A stretch of 64,000 nt of DNA from Rhodospirillaceae bacterium (lineage in GTDB: Bacteria; Pseudomonadota; Alphaproteobacteria; Dongiales; Dongiaceae), in assembly GCA_008012315.1 (NCBI GenBank), contig SSEL01000037.1:78495-142494 (forward strand), read 5' to 3'. The notes beneath the pieces were generated by a model. The model saw only the letters and a list, made by a program, of their open reading frames with translations. It made no database searches and was not told where the DNA came from. Each line of letters starts with the position of its first letter. Position 1 is the first letter of the stretch. Made by a program: the position numbers and the translations under genes. Below are positions 16,602-24,631 of the stretch, one piece after another.

Positions 16602-17679
16602 TATTCGCCTGGATGCCATCACCCGCCGCTTCGGCCAGCAGGTCGCCGTCGACAATCTCTCGATGACCTTCGATGAATGGACGGTCACCTGCCTGCTGGG
16701 GCCGTCTGGCTGCGGCAAGACCACGCTGATGCGCATGATCGCCGGCCTTGAAACGCCGACATCCGGCCGGATCTTTTTCGGCGAGCGAGAGGTAACCCAT
16801 CTGCCGCCGCGCAAGCGCAATATCGGCATGGTGTTCCAGTATCCGGTGATGTATCCGACCTTGACGGTACGCGAGAACATCGCCTTGCCGCTGGACAACA
16901 ATGCCGGCCTGGATGCAAAGACGTGCCAGGCACGGATCGACGAAGTGCTGAACATCCTGCAGCTCGGTGCCGTGGCCAATCGCTATATCGATCAGCTCGA
17001 TGCCGGCACCCGCCAGAAGGTCGCCGTGGCGCGGGCGGTGGCGCGGCAGACCGATATCATCCTGTTCGACGAACCGACCACCAATGTCGAGGTCAATGCC
17101 AAGCTGCAATTGGTCCGGGCCTTCAAGGAAGTCGCGCAGCGCATGCGCCAGACGATCATCTATGTGACCCATGACCAGACCGAGGCGATGACGCTGGCCG
17201 ACCAGATCGCCTTGATGCGGTCGGGGGCGATCGTGCAATGCGACAAGCCGCGCGCCCTCTATAACCACCCGACCACGGAATTCGGCGGCTGGTTCCTCGG
17301 CAGCCCGGGCATGAATTTCATCACCGCCGCCGTCAAGGGCGGCCGGATCGAGGCGCCGCTTTTCCCGGCGCCGATCGCCGCACCGTCCGGCATTGCGGAA
17401 GGTGAGATCACGCTTGGCTTGCGGCCTGAGGCCCTGCGTCTGCAGGCTGCGCCCGGTGCCGGGACCGTGCCGGCGGTGATCGAGGATATCTCCATTACGA
17501 TCGGCGGGCGGTATCTTTTCCGTCTTGGCATCGGCGGCATTTCCGTGAAGGTTAAGCATGCTGGCGGCGCCGTGTCGGGATTGGAGATGCGGCGCGGGGC
17601 AACGGCGCATCTGGAATGTCCGCCGGCACAGATCGCATTCTTTTTAAAGGGCCAGAGGGTCGCGGCTGCGGCCGGCTGA
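16594..17679 (+). CDS. ABC ATPase subunit B with degenerate signature motif (GlpT-like)
   Basis: 361 residues from ATG 16594. Walker A GPSGCGKT (36-43), Q-loop Gln82, Walker B ending FDE (Asp159-Glu160) and switch His193 (YVTHDQTEA) are all canonical. The signature is LDAGT (135-139) in place of LSGGQ, and the D-loop is TTNVEV in place of the usual SNLD. This is the mirror image of the defects in the preceding ATPase, so the two should form an asymmetric heterodimer with one working composite site. C-terminal TOBE domain present (LGLRPEALRL). Confidence 0.92.
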   Translation: MPDIRLDAITRRFGQQVAVDNLSMTFDEWTVTCLLGPSGCGKTTLMRMIAGLETPTSGRIFFGEREVTHLPPRKRNIGMVFQYPVMYPTLTVRENIALPLDNNAGLDAKTCQARIDEVLNILQLGAVANRYIDQLDAGTRQKVAVARAVARQTDIILFDEPTTNVEVNAKLQLVRAFKEVAQRMRQTIIYVTHDQTEAMTLADQIALMRSGAIVQCDKPRALYNHPTTEFGGWFLGSPGMNFITAAVKGGRIEAPLFPAPIAAPSGIAEGEITLGLRPEALRLQAAPGAGTVPAVIEDISITIGGRYLFRLGIGGISVKVKHAGGAVSGLEMRRGATAHLECPPAQIAFFLKGQRVAAAAG

Positions 17680-17698
17680 CCGATGGAGACCTTGAAAC

Positions 17699-18640
17699 AT
17701 GCGCTATGACGTCAGCGTCGTCGGTTTGTACATCCTGGATATTCTCGGCCGCCCGGTCAGCCAGATTCCGGCCGGCGGCAATGTCGAGTTCATCGACCAG
17801 ATCCGCCTGACGGTGGCCGGCACTGCCGGCGGCACGGTGGTCGATTGCGCCAAGCTCGGTCTGCGGTGCCAGGCGGTCGGCGCCGTCGGGGAGGACGAGA
17901 AAGCTGATTTCGTCATCCAGCAATTACAGAAATTCGACATCGATACCGCCATGATGCAGCGCCTCTCCGGGGTGCCGACATCGGCGACGATCCTCAATAT
18001 CCGCCCCAATGGCGAGCGCCCGGCGCTACATATGCGCGGCGCCTCCGATCATTTCGATATCCCGGAATCCGCCTATGACCGGGTCTTCGATGCGGAGATC
18101 ATCCATCTCGGCGGCACCGGCCTGCTGCGCAAGCTGGACGGTGCACCCTCGGTCAAGTTTCTCGCCGAAGCCAAGAAGCGCGGCCGGGTCACCACCTTCG
18201 ACCTGATCGCGGCGCGGCCGGAGACGATCGGGATCGTCGAGCCGATGCTGCCCTATATCGATTATTTCATGCCCAGCATCGAAGAGGCGCGCGACATGTC
18301 GGGCCTGACCGATGTCGGCGATGTGGCGAAATTCTATCTCGATCGTGGCGCGCAGACCTGCGTCTTCACCATGGGCGGCGAGGGCAGCTATGTCGCGACC
18401 AAGGATGCGAAGCTGCGGGTGCCCGCTTTCGAAATCGACGTGGTCGACACGACCGGCTGCGGCGATGCCTATGATGCCGGCTTCATCGCCGGCTTGCGCC
18501 ATGGCTACGATCTCGAAACCTGCGCCCGTTTCGCCACGGCGGCCTCGGGCCTGGTGGCGACCGGGCTCGGCTCCGATGCGGGTATCGTCAGCTTCGAGGA
18601 TACGCTGCAAGAGATGCGCAGCCTGCGCGTCAAATCATAA
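17699..18640 (+). CDS. PfkB/ribokinase-family sugar kinase
   Basis: 313 residues. Signature 2 of the family is VDTTGCGDAYDAGFIAGL with the catalytic base Asp256; signature 1-like text is AGTAGGTVVDCAKLG near residue 40-54. The family phosphorylates a sugar hydroxyl with ATP. It starts 19 bases after the ATPase gene and is followed by an aldolase, so the pair would phosphorylate an imported sugar and then cleave it. The substrate cannot be read from sequence. Confidence 0.9.
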   Translation: MRYDVSVVGLYILDILGRPVSQIPAGGNVEFIDQIRLTVAGTAGGTVVDCAKLGLRCQAVGAVGEDEKADFVIQQLQKFDIDTAMMQRLSGVPTSATILNIRPNGERPALHMRGASDHFDIPESAYDRVFDAEIIHLGGTGLLRKLDGAPSVKFLAEAKKRGRVTTFDLIAARPETIGIVEPMLPYIDYFMPSIEEARDMSGLTDVGDVAKFYLDRGAQTCVFTMGGEGSYVATKDAKLRVPAFEIDVVDTTGCGDAYDAGFIAGLRHGYDLETCARFATAASGLVATGLGSDAGIVSFEDTLQEMRSLRVKS

Positions 18641-18669
18641 CTCGACTTAGGCAGGGGCGTTTGAGGGAT

Positions 18670-19377
18670 ATGGCACGGGCGGCATACAAGGCGATTGCGG
18701 ACAAGATCATCTGGGTTTGCCGGGAAATGAATCGTCTCGGCATCAATCAGGGGACGTCCGGCAATGTCAGCGCCCGTGTGCCTGATGGTTTCCTGATCAC
18801 GCCTTCCGGCCTCGGCTATGACAACATGGCGGCGGAGCAGATCGTTGAGATGGATCTGGATGGCGGCTATCGCGGCGACCTGCTGCCCTCCAGCGAATGG
18901 CGCATGCATCAGGCGATCTATGCCGGCCGGCCCGAAGCCCAGGCGGTGCTGCACGCCCATCCCACCCACGCCACGGCGTTGAGCTCACTGCGCGAAAGTA
19001 TCCCGGCTTTCCATTACATGGTGGGTGTGGCCGGCGGTATCGATATTCGCTGTGCCGATTATGCGACCTTCGGCACGCAGGCGCTCAGCGATCACATGCT
19101 GGCGGCGCTGCGGGACCGGTCGGCCTGCCTGCTGGCCAATCACGGCATGATCTGTTTCGCCAAGACCCTCGAGAAGGTGCTCGGCCTCGCCGTCGAAGTG
19201 GAATCGCTCTCGCGGCAATATCTCGAAGCCCGCCATGTCGGTGAACCGGTGGTGCTGTCGGCGGCGCAGATGGATGAAGTGCTGCAGCGCTTCCAGACCT
19301 ATGGCAAGCAGCCCGGCGACCTGCCGCCGGGCCATGCCGCCGCAGCCGACGCACTCCATCGCATTGACCGCGCTTAA
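18670..19377 (+). CDS. Class II aldolase/adducin-family protein (FucA/AraD-like)
   Basis: 235 residues from ATG 18670; a TTG at 18661 is an alternative. Zn ligands His95 and His97 (LHAHPTH) and His158 (LANHGM) are present, as is the general base Glu76 (PSSEWRMH), and the phosphate-binding NQGTSGNVSAR and TPSGLGY loops. Members cleave ketose 1-phosphates such as fuculose 1-phosphate to dihydroxyacetone phosphate and an aldehyde, or epimerise ribulose 5-phosphate. Following a PfkB kinase in a transporter operon, it probably cleaves the phosphorylated import. It ends the operon. Confidence 0.9.
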   Translation: MARAAYKAIADKIIWVCREMNRLGINQGTSGNVSARVPDGFLITPSGLGYDNMAAEQIVEMDLDGGYRGDLLPSSEWRMHQAIYAGRPEAQAVLHAHPTHATALSSLRESIPAFHYMVGVAGGIDIRCADYATFGTQALSDHMLAALRDRSACLLANHGMICFAKTLEKVLGLAVEVESLSRQYLEARHVGEPVVLSAAQMDEVLQRFQTYGKQPGDLPPGHAAAADALHRIDRA

Positions 19378-19381
19378 GTCG

Positions 19382-19519
19382 CTAGAGCGCGATCGTCTTT
19401 GATAGAAGCATTTTGCTTCCATCAAAGACGTGAATCGCCCTCTATCTTATGGATGAGAGGCGGATTCACGTTTTAGACAAAATCGCAAAGCGATTCCGTC
19501 TAAAACGATCCGGCTCTAG
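19382..19519. repeat. Complete 138-bp palindromic intergenic repeat, copy 1
   Basis: Nearly identical to 36421-36558. The ends are CTAGAGCGCGATCGT and ACGATCCGGCTCTAG, 13 of 15 bases complementary. Inside are three hairpins: GTCTTTGATAGAAGC / GCTTCCATCAAAGAC, GTGAATCGCC / GGCGGATTCAC, and TTTTAGAC...AATCGC / GCGATT...GTCTAAAA. No coding capacity. The overall design resembles mosaic palindromic elements of alphaproteobacteria. It fills the gap between convergent aldolase and Spy-like genes. Confidence 0.85.
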
Positions 19520-19524
19520 AGAAT

Positions 19525-20019
19525 TTATTGGAAATCCGGATCGGCCAGCCAGCGCTGGCCGGTGCGGTTCAGGATTTGCGGCAAGCGCGGCCGCGTCGCG
19601 AAGAAGGCGAGCTTCAAGGTTTCGCGCTGGTCATCCGTCAGCTTTGCCTCCAGGGCCGATAGCAGATCGCCGAATTTGCGGTCCTCGGTGGCCTGTTGTT
19701 CCAGCCGCGCCGCTCTGCCCTCCAGCAAAGCCGATAAAGGCTGGGTATGATCGCGGTCTTTCGCGCCTTCCTGTTCAGCGGCTGCCCAGGCGGCGTTTTG
19801 CTGCCGCAGGAAATCCGCTACCGGTGCCCATAAGGGCTTCTGCGTCTCCGTCAGATTGAGGGCGGTGGCGATGAAGGCGATACGACCCTCATTCAGATTG
19901 CGGATCGTCTCTGCGGGGTCCGGATGGTCCGCCGCCGGTGCCGCCGTTTGCGCCTGCGTCACGGCCGGTCCGGCCAGGACCAGGGCCAAGGCAAGCAAAG
20001 CTGCAAATATCCGCATCAT
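19525..20019 (-). CDS. Periplasmic Spy/CpxP-like LTXXQ protein
   Basis: 164 residues from ATG 20019 (MMRIFAALL), with GGGAGTGAC upstream; the open frame to 20085 is unlikely. Signal peptide FAALLALALVLAGPAVTQAQ. The helical mature part has LTETQKPLW and LTDDQRETLKL, two LTxxQ motifs of the Spy/CpxP envelope-stress chaperone family. It probably acts in the periplasm. It is divergent from the small stress-gene cluster that follows. Confidence 0.8.
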   Translation of the reverse strand: MMRIFAALLALALVLAGPAVTQAQTAAPAADHPDPAETIRNLNEGRIAFIATALNLTETQKPLWAPVADFLRQQNAAWAAAEQEGAKDRDHTQPLSALLEGRAARLEQQATEDRKFGDLLSALEAKLTDDQRETLKLAFFATRPRLPQILNRTGQRWLADPDFQ

Positions 20020-20173
20020 GTCACTCCCAAGTTCATCCGGATGGATCGATCTATTCACTTTATACGTGTTATTTAAAACAATCAATCACTGAAAAATAGC
20101 AAATCGCCAGACCCTCACCTGAACGTCGCGGCATCACAGCGCGGTGATTGTTCTTGGTTTTTTCCAGGCATGG

Positions 20174-20198
20174 GGAACTGTGGCAGAGAGAACGGGTT
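20174..20198 (+). promoter_or_regulatory. EcfG-type general stress promoter
   Basis: GGAAC (20174-20178), 16 bases, GGTT (20195-20198): matches the alphaproteobacterial EcfG pattern GGAAC-N16/17-(C/G)GTT. It lies 90 bases before the first gene of the small stress cluster. Confidence 0.6.
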
Positions 20199-20287
20199 TT
20201 ATCTTCACATGTATTGGATCGAGGCAAAGCTCGATTTCGCCGTCGCTTTGATGGCTGTCTGCTTCCGCAGAAATGGAGGAGAGGGCG

Positions 20288-20638
20288 ATGGATCAGATGC
20301 GTTTCGACGAGATGCTGGGCGATGTCGCCAAGCATTTCAAGCAGCCCGCCGATATCGTGGATGCCGAAGATCTCACCAAGCAGCAGAAGTGCAAGCTGTT
20401 GCAGCAGTGGGATTACGATCTGCAACTTCTTCTAACGGCAAGCGAAGAAAACATGACCGGTGGCGGCACCAATGCCACGGCCACGACGGCCGATACGGTG
20501 ACGCAACTTCGCAATGCCATGAAGGAGCTGGGCGTCGAGCGCGATCCCGATGCGACAGGCCCAGGGAAGATCGGCTCTCCTGTCGACAAGACGGCGAACG
20601 GCAAGACGCCCGCTGAAAGGTCGACGGGAAAAAAATAG
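20288..20638 (+). CDS. Small acidic/polar protein of the stress cluster
   Basis: 116 residues from ATG 20288 (MDQMRFDEML), which has GGAGGAGAGG upstream; the earlier ATG at 20273 lies within that ribosome-binding site. Residues 1-55 look helical (VAKHFKQPADIVDAEDLTKQ, then KCKLLQQWDYDLQLLL), and the rest is disordered and rich in T, G and K. The helical part resembles small proteins seen beside stress genes in Rhizobiales, but I name no family. First gene of a likely three-gene unit behind an EcfG-type promoter. Confidence 0.7.
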   Translation: MDQMRFDEMLGDVAKHFKQPADIVDAEDLTKQQKCKLLQQWDYDLQLLLTASEENMTGGGTNATATTADTVTQLRNAMKELGVERDPDATGPGKIGSPVDKTANGKTPAERSTGKK

Positions 20639-20653
20639 AAGGAGGATTTGCTG

Positions 20654-20974
20654 ATGCCTCGGGGCGACAAATCCAAATACACGGACAAGCAGAAACGCCA
20701 GGCTGAGCATATCGAAGAAGGATATGAGGAGCGCGGGATCGGCGAAGAGGAAGCTGAACGCCGCGCCTGGGCGACCGTCAACCGCACGACCGGCGGCGGC
20801 CGCAAGGAAGGCGGGTCCGGCCGGGGCAAGCCGACCAACAAGGCACCGGCGCGCAAAGGCGGGCGGAAGGGCGGTGCTGCAGCGGCGGCGCGTCCAAAAT
20901 CGGCGCGCGTCGCTTCGGCCAAGAAAGCGGCGGCAACGCGTAAACGTCATACCCAGCACAAGAAAGCATCATGA
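20654..20974 (+). CDS. Small basic protein (often annotated 'plasmid stabilization protein')
   Basis: 106 residues from ATG 20654, with AAGGAGG upstream. The N terminus DKSKYTDKQKRQAEHIEEGY followed by EERGIGEEEAERRAWATVNR is conserved in widespread short proteins that carry the label 'plasmid stabilization', for which there is little functional proof. The C-terminal half is a Lys/Arg/Ala/Gly tail like those of histone-like proteins, so nucleic-acid binding is plausible. It overlaps the next start by 4 bases (ATGA). Confidence 0.8.
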   Translation: MPRGDKSKYTDKQKRQAEHIEEGYEERGIGEEEAERRAWATVNRTTGGGRKEGGSGRGKPTNKAPARKGGRKGGAAAAARPKSARVASAKKAAATRKRHTQHKKAS

Positions 20975-21543
20975 CGCCTGTGTTCGGCGAGCGGATTTCG
21001 TCCTATGATCGCGTGTCAGATGGTCGCCGGATAGGACCCGGATGGAATAATTGGTGGATGGCACCCGACCGAGAAGAAAGCGATCAAGCGAAGGGAGCAA
21101 TGCAGGCGGCGCGACAGCCGGCGCAGGAGCGGTCAATGCCGGATAATTTTCCGCAATGGTCGCTTTGGCTTGCTGTCTTGACGATCGGCGCCGATCTGCT
21201 GCGGCATTGGAGTGCCGCCGATTTTTGGCCGCACCTTGCTTTGGGCAGCCTGGCGGGGCTGATCGTCCTCGAATCCATCTTGTTGATCCGGCCCGTGATG
21301 ACAGCGGAAGGCTATCGCGAAAACCCGCAGGGAAGAGCGCAAACGCGGCGGCGGGGAGCGGTTATCGGTCTTGCCGCGATGAATTTATTGTCGCGTCTTT
21401 TTTGGCCGTCCCTGGAAACCCTGCCGATCGGGCTGGTTCTCTCGCTGGCCACAGTGTGGTTTGCGGCGCGGGACATGGCGGCGGTCCTGCGGGCGAGATG
21501 GCAGGAAACCGACGCATCCGATCCGCCGACAGGCGTGTACTGA
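20971..21543 (+). CDS. Small inner-membrane protein of unknown function
   Basis: 190 residues if it starts at ATG 20971, which overlaps the previous stop. An internal ATG at 21136 (MPDNFPQWS) has GGAG 7 bases upstream and would remove a polar, poorly structured N terminus; I cannot decide between them. Four hydrophobic segments follow (WLAVLTIGADLL, LALGSLAGLIVLESILLI, GAVIGLAAMNLLSRLF, LPIGLVLSLATVWFAA). No family recognised. Probably part of the stress cluster. Confidence 0.6.
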   Translation: MTPVFGERISSYDRVSDGRRIGPGWNNWWMAPDREESDQAKGAMQAARQPAQERSMPDNFPQWSLWLAVLTIGADLLRHWSAADFWPHLALGSLAGLIVLESILLIRPVMTAEGYRENPQGRAQTRRRGAVIGLAAMNLLSRLFWPSLETLPIGLVLSLATVWFAARDMAAVLRARWQETDASDPPTGVY

Positions 21544-21576
21544 CATCAACCCGCCCATCGTATCGGGGATTAACGG

Positions 21577-21601
21577 GGAACCTGTGGATTTGTGCGCAGT
21601 T
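21577..21601 (+). promoter_or_regulatory. EcfG-like promoter for the ferritin-like gene
   Basis: GGAAC (21577-21581), 16 bases, AGTT (21598-21601). The -35 box is perfect and the spacing identical to that of the promoter at 20174. It lies 107 bases upstream of the start. Confidence 0.5.
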
Positions 21602-21707
21602 CCTTTCTCAGTTCCGTCCGCTCGGATGACCCAACCGCCCGAACCAACGGCTGAACCAACCGACGACAAATCTCAGGCAAAATCGGCCAATAGAAGGGAG
21701 ATGATCG

Positions 21708-22271
21708 ATGGATAATTTCGTTTCCGATATTAAGAATATCCGTAAACGTGCCCGTCAGCATATTTCCGACGGCGCGGTCACGGTCGCCAACAAGGCGGAT
21801 CGCGACCAGGTCGTAAAGGTCTTGAATGAGGTGCTGGCGACCGAGATCGTGTGTAACTTGCGCTATCGTCGCCATTATTACATGGCGGATGGCCTCTATT
21901 CCGAATCCGTGAAGGCGGAATTTCTCCAACACGCCCAGGAAGAGCAGCAGCATGCCGATGCCGTGGCGACACGGATCGTCCAGCTCAATGGCGCGCCCGA
22001 TTTCAATCCGGTTAGCCTGAGTTCGCGCAGCCATGCGGAATATTCCGAAGGCAAGGACCTTGTCTCGATGATCGAGGAGGACCTGGTGGCCGAGCGCATC
22101 GCCATCGAGACTTATTCCGAGATCGTCCGCTGGCTGGCTGATCGGGACCCGACCACGCGCCGCGTGATCGAACAGATTCTCGAGAAGGAAGAGGAGCATG
22201 CCGAGGATCTCGCCTCGCTGATCGCCCGCCTGCCGGCCGAAAAGAAGGCTACCCACGCGGCGGCCGAATAG
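21708..22271 (+). CDS. Ferritin-like/bacterioferritin protein
   Basis: 187 residues from ATG 21708, with AAGGGAG upstream. The four-helix di-iron pattern is visible: VLNEVLATEIVC (first Glu), AQEEQQHADAV (Glu and His), EDLVAERIAIETY (third helix) and KEEEHAEDLAS (fourth helix). It probably binds or oxidises iron, or protects DNA from Fenton damage, in the cytoplasm. Length is slightly above the ~160 of classic bacterioferritin. The stress-type promoter fits an oxidative or stationary-phase role. Confidence 0.88.
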   Translation: MDNFVSDIKNIRKRARQHISDGAVTVANKADRDQVVKVLNEVLATEIVCNLRYRRHYYMADGLYSESVKAEFLQHAQEEQQHADAVATRIVQLNGAPDFNPVSLSSRSHAEYSEGKDLVSMIEEDLVAERIAIETYSEIVRWLADRDPTTRRVIEQILEKEEEHAEDLASLIARLPAEKKATHAAAE

Positions 22272-22362
22272 CCACACCGACGATTCCACACCTGGCAATT
22301 CACCGGCGATGATGGCAGGCTTCGCCCTGACCGTCATGGCCGGTTCGCCATGATTGCCGGAG

Positions 22363-23253
22363 ATGCTGGGCGTGACGCAATCGAGCGGGAGAGAGCGCGA
22401 ATGGGTGGATGTCGCGCGGGACGCGGAAACCGGCATTGAAACCATCCGTGCCCATTTTGACGGCCATGCTTATGATCCTCATTTTCACGATGCCTATCTG
22501 GTCGGTCTGACCGAACAGGGCGTCCAGGAATTCAGTTGCCGCCGTTCCCTGCATCGCAGCACGCCCGGCCGCATCATCCTGATCGAGCCGGGCGAGGTAC
22601 ATGACGGTCATGCGCCTGAAGAGACCGGCTTCACCTACCGCATGCTCTATCTCGATCCGCGCTTGATACACCGCCATGCCGGTCGGCTGACGGCGCGCCG
22701 CGCCATGCCTGAACTCGGCTTTCGCGCCACGCTGATGGATGATCCGCAACTGGCCGGCGCCATTTCAACGGCCTTCGCCCTGCTGCATGGGCGCGATATC
22801 CGCTTGGCGCGTGAGGCAGCCCTGGATCACTTGATCGGCTGTCTTGCCAACCGCATGCTGGGACGCGAGAGCCTGGCGGTGCCAGCGCCGAGACGACCGG
22901 CGGTCGTGCCGGTCGATCTGCGCCGCGTGCGGGATCTTCTGCATGCGCGGCTGAGCATGGAACTCGGCCTTGATGATCTGGCGGCGGCAGCCGGTACCGA
23001 CCGGTTTCGCCTGACCCGCGCCTTTCGTGCTGCCTATGGGCTGCCGCCCCATGCCTATCTGGTGCAGCTTCGCCTGATCGAGGCACGGCGGTTGCTGGCG
23101 CGCGGCGATCGGCCGGCGGATGTGGCAGCGGCCGTGGGTTTCGCCGATCAAAGCCATCTCGGCCGCTGGTTCCACCGGGCCTATCGGCTGACCCCGGCGG
23201 CCTATCGCAGATCCTGCACAAACGTTCCAGACAGGAATCCGGCGGCCGGTTAA
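22363..23253 (+). CDS. AraC-family transcriptional regulator
   Basis: About 296 residues from ATG 22363; a TTG at 22354 and GTG at 22372 are alternatives. The N-terminal cupin-type ligand domain has HAYDPHFHDAYLVGLTEQGV and RIILIEPGEVHDGH, typical of small-molecule sensors. Two HTHs occupy the C terminus: LGLDDLAAAAGTDRFRLTRA and DVAAAVGFADQSHLGRWFHR. It lies 30 bases before a DUF2000 gene, a pairing that is frequent and suggests it controls that gene. Confidence 0.9.
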   Translation: MLGVTQSSGREREWVDVARDAETGIETIRAHFDGHAYDPHFHDAYLVGLTEQGVQEFSCRRSLHRSTPGRIILIEPGEVHDGHAPEETGFTYRMLYLDPRLIHRHAGRLTARRAMPELGFRATLMDDPQLAGAISTAFALLHGRDIRLAREAALDHLIGCLANRMLGRESLAVPAPRRPAVVPVDLRRVRDLLHARLSMELGLDDLAAAAGTDRFRLTRAFRAAYGLPPHAYLVQLRLIEARRLLARGDRPADVAAAVGFADQSHLGRWFHRAYRLTPAAYRRSCTNVPDRNPAAG

Positions 23254-23283
23254 TCCAACGGCAAAACCGCTCGGAGTTCCTCG

Positions 23284-23691
23284 ATGTTCGATACCAAGAT
23301 TGCGCTTATCCTGCGGCAGGACCTGGCCGTCTGGCAGAAGCTGAATGTAGCGGCTTTCCTGGCCAGCGGCGTCGCGGCCGCCGATCCCACGGTTTGCGGC
23401 GAGGCTTATCAGGATGCGGCAGGCCGCTTATATACCAGCATGTTCGGGCAACCGGTTCTGGTCTTCGCCGCCGATCTGCCGCAATTGCAGAACAGCCATC
23501 GCATCGCTTTGGCGCGAGGATTGACCATCACGCCTTATGTCGCCGCCATGTTCACCACTGGCCACGACGCCGCCAATCGCGCGGTCTTCGCCGAAGGCGA
23601 GGCCGATCGCCTCGATCTGGTCGGGCTGGGCTTGCGGGGCGCACGCAAGGATATCGACAAGGCCGTCAAGGGATTGCGCCTGCATGATTGA
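23284..23691 (+). CDS. DUF2000 family protein
   Basis: 135 residues, the normal DUF2000 length. Recognisable segments are KIALILRQDLAVWQKLNVAA, PVLVFAADLPQLQ and TTGHDAANRAVFAEG. The fold resembles peptidyl-tRNA hydrolase 2, but the biochemical role is unknown. GGAG precedes the start. Probably regulated by the AraC protein encoded just upstream. Confidence 0.85.
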   Translation: MFDTKIALILRQDLAVWQKLNVAAFLASGVAAADPTVCGEAYQDAAGRLYTSMFGQPVLVFAADLPQLQNSHRIALARGLTITPYVAAMFTTGHDAANRAVFAEGEADRLDLVGLGLRGARKDIDKAVKGLRLHD

Positions 23692-23716
23692 GCTGCTGCC
23701 TTTGGGCGGCTGAGAC

Positions 23717-24226
23717 TTAGAAGCTCACATTGACATGCAGTCCGTCATCCAGGCTCACCTCCTCGCGGTTACGGCCAGGCCCGGCACGGTCCAGCGTCAG
23801 GAAATTCATCCGGCGCTTCAGCGCGATCAATGGATGCTGCCAGATACCCTTGGCAAGGTTGACCCCCTGCTGCCCGTCGGAAACGAAAGCGCGCAGGCTA
23901 GCCGGATCGGCCGTCGCGGTATTCGGTGCGACGATGATCATGAAGGGATAGAACAACAGCGGCATGATCACCCGGCTCGACAACTGGTATCGCTCCAGCG
24001 ACTGGATCTGCAGCGGCAGCTTGCGCGGCGTGGCGCGCACCAGGTTGAGCTGCGGCCGGCCATCCTTGGCGACGACATCGATCGTGGCCAGATCGGGATA
24101 GGTTTCGGCGAACTGATCTTCACTGAGCAGCGGTTCCCGGTCACCGATCTCGATGACCTCCCCGAACGGGGCGAAGCTTTCCGCGGTCAGTTGCTCGGCA
24201 GGCAAGGTGATTTTTTTCAAGCTCAT
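23717..24226 (-). CDS. allA: Ureidoglycolate lyase
   Basis: 169 residues from ATG 24226 (MSLKKITLPAEQLTAESFAP); the frame open to 24301 is not needed. AllA motifs are FAPFGEVIE, HPLIALKRRMNFL-type beta strand and GVNLAKGIWQHPL. It splits ureidoglycolate into glyoxylate and urea at the end of purine/allantoin breakdown. It is divergent from a nucleoside-type ABC importer 400 bases away, which suggests purine salvage as a nitrogen source. It converges on the DUF2000 gene with 25 bases between. Confidence 0.88.
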   Translation of the reverse strand: MSLKKITLPAEQLTAESFAPFGEVIEIGDREPLLSEDQFAETYPDLATIDVVAKDGRPQLNLVRATPRKLPLQIQSLERYQLSSRVIMPLLFYPFMIIVAPNTATADPASLRAFVSDGQQGVNLAKGIWQHPLIALKRRMNFLTLDRAGPGRNREEVSLDDGLHVNVSF

Positions 24227-24631
24227 GGAATTCCGGTGTTTTCTGGGGGAGGACAGGAACGGCACGGATCCCAAACGCTGGGAAGCCCGATCTTGTTGCA
24301 TACCCGGTAATGAGATTCGAAATCACAATATTGCGACTGCCACGGGTAGACTGCGGGGCCACAGCCAGCATGGCGGCCCCGCGATCCGGGAAAAAAGCCA
24401 ATCCGGGCAAGGGCTCGACCCAGGTTCCGGATCTGTCCGCTGCAAACAAAGATTGCAGGGTGGCCAGTCATCGCTTCTTCCTGTTGCGCCGCCGTGGATA
24501 ATGCGCGAGGAAGGGGCTAGCCAGGATCGGTTGCGGGGTGAGCCGGGGAAATGGCACCCGGTGGAATAAAGCTCGCGAATCGGTCCTGGTCTCTGGATAA
24601 TTGAACCGAAGAACGGGGCAACGGGGCTGGC
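24227..24631. other. Divergent intergenic region between allA and the BMP-type importer
   Basis: About 400 bases with no gene I can support. Promoters for both directions should be here. GGGGCCACAGCCAGCATGG followed by CGGCCCC near 24355-24380 can form a hairpin. I see no recognisable riboswitch. Confidence 0.4.
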
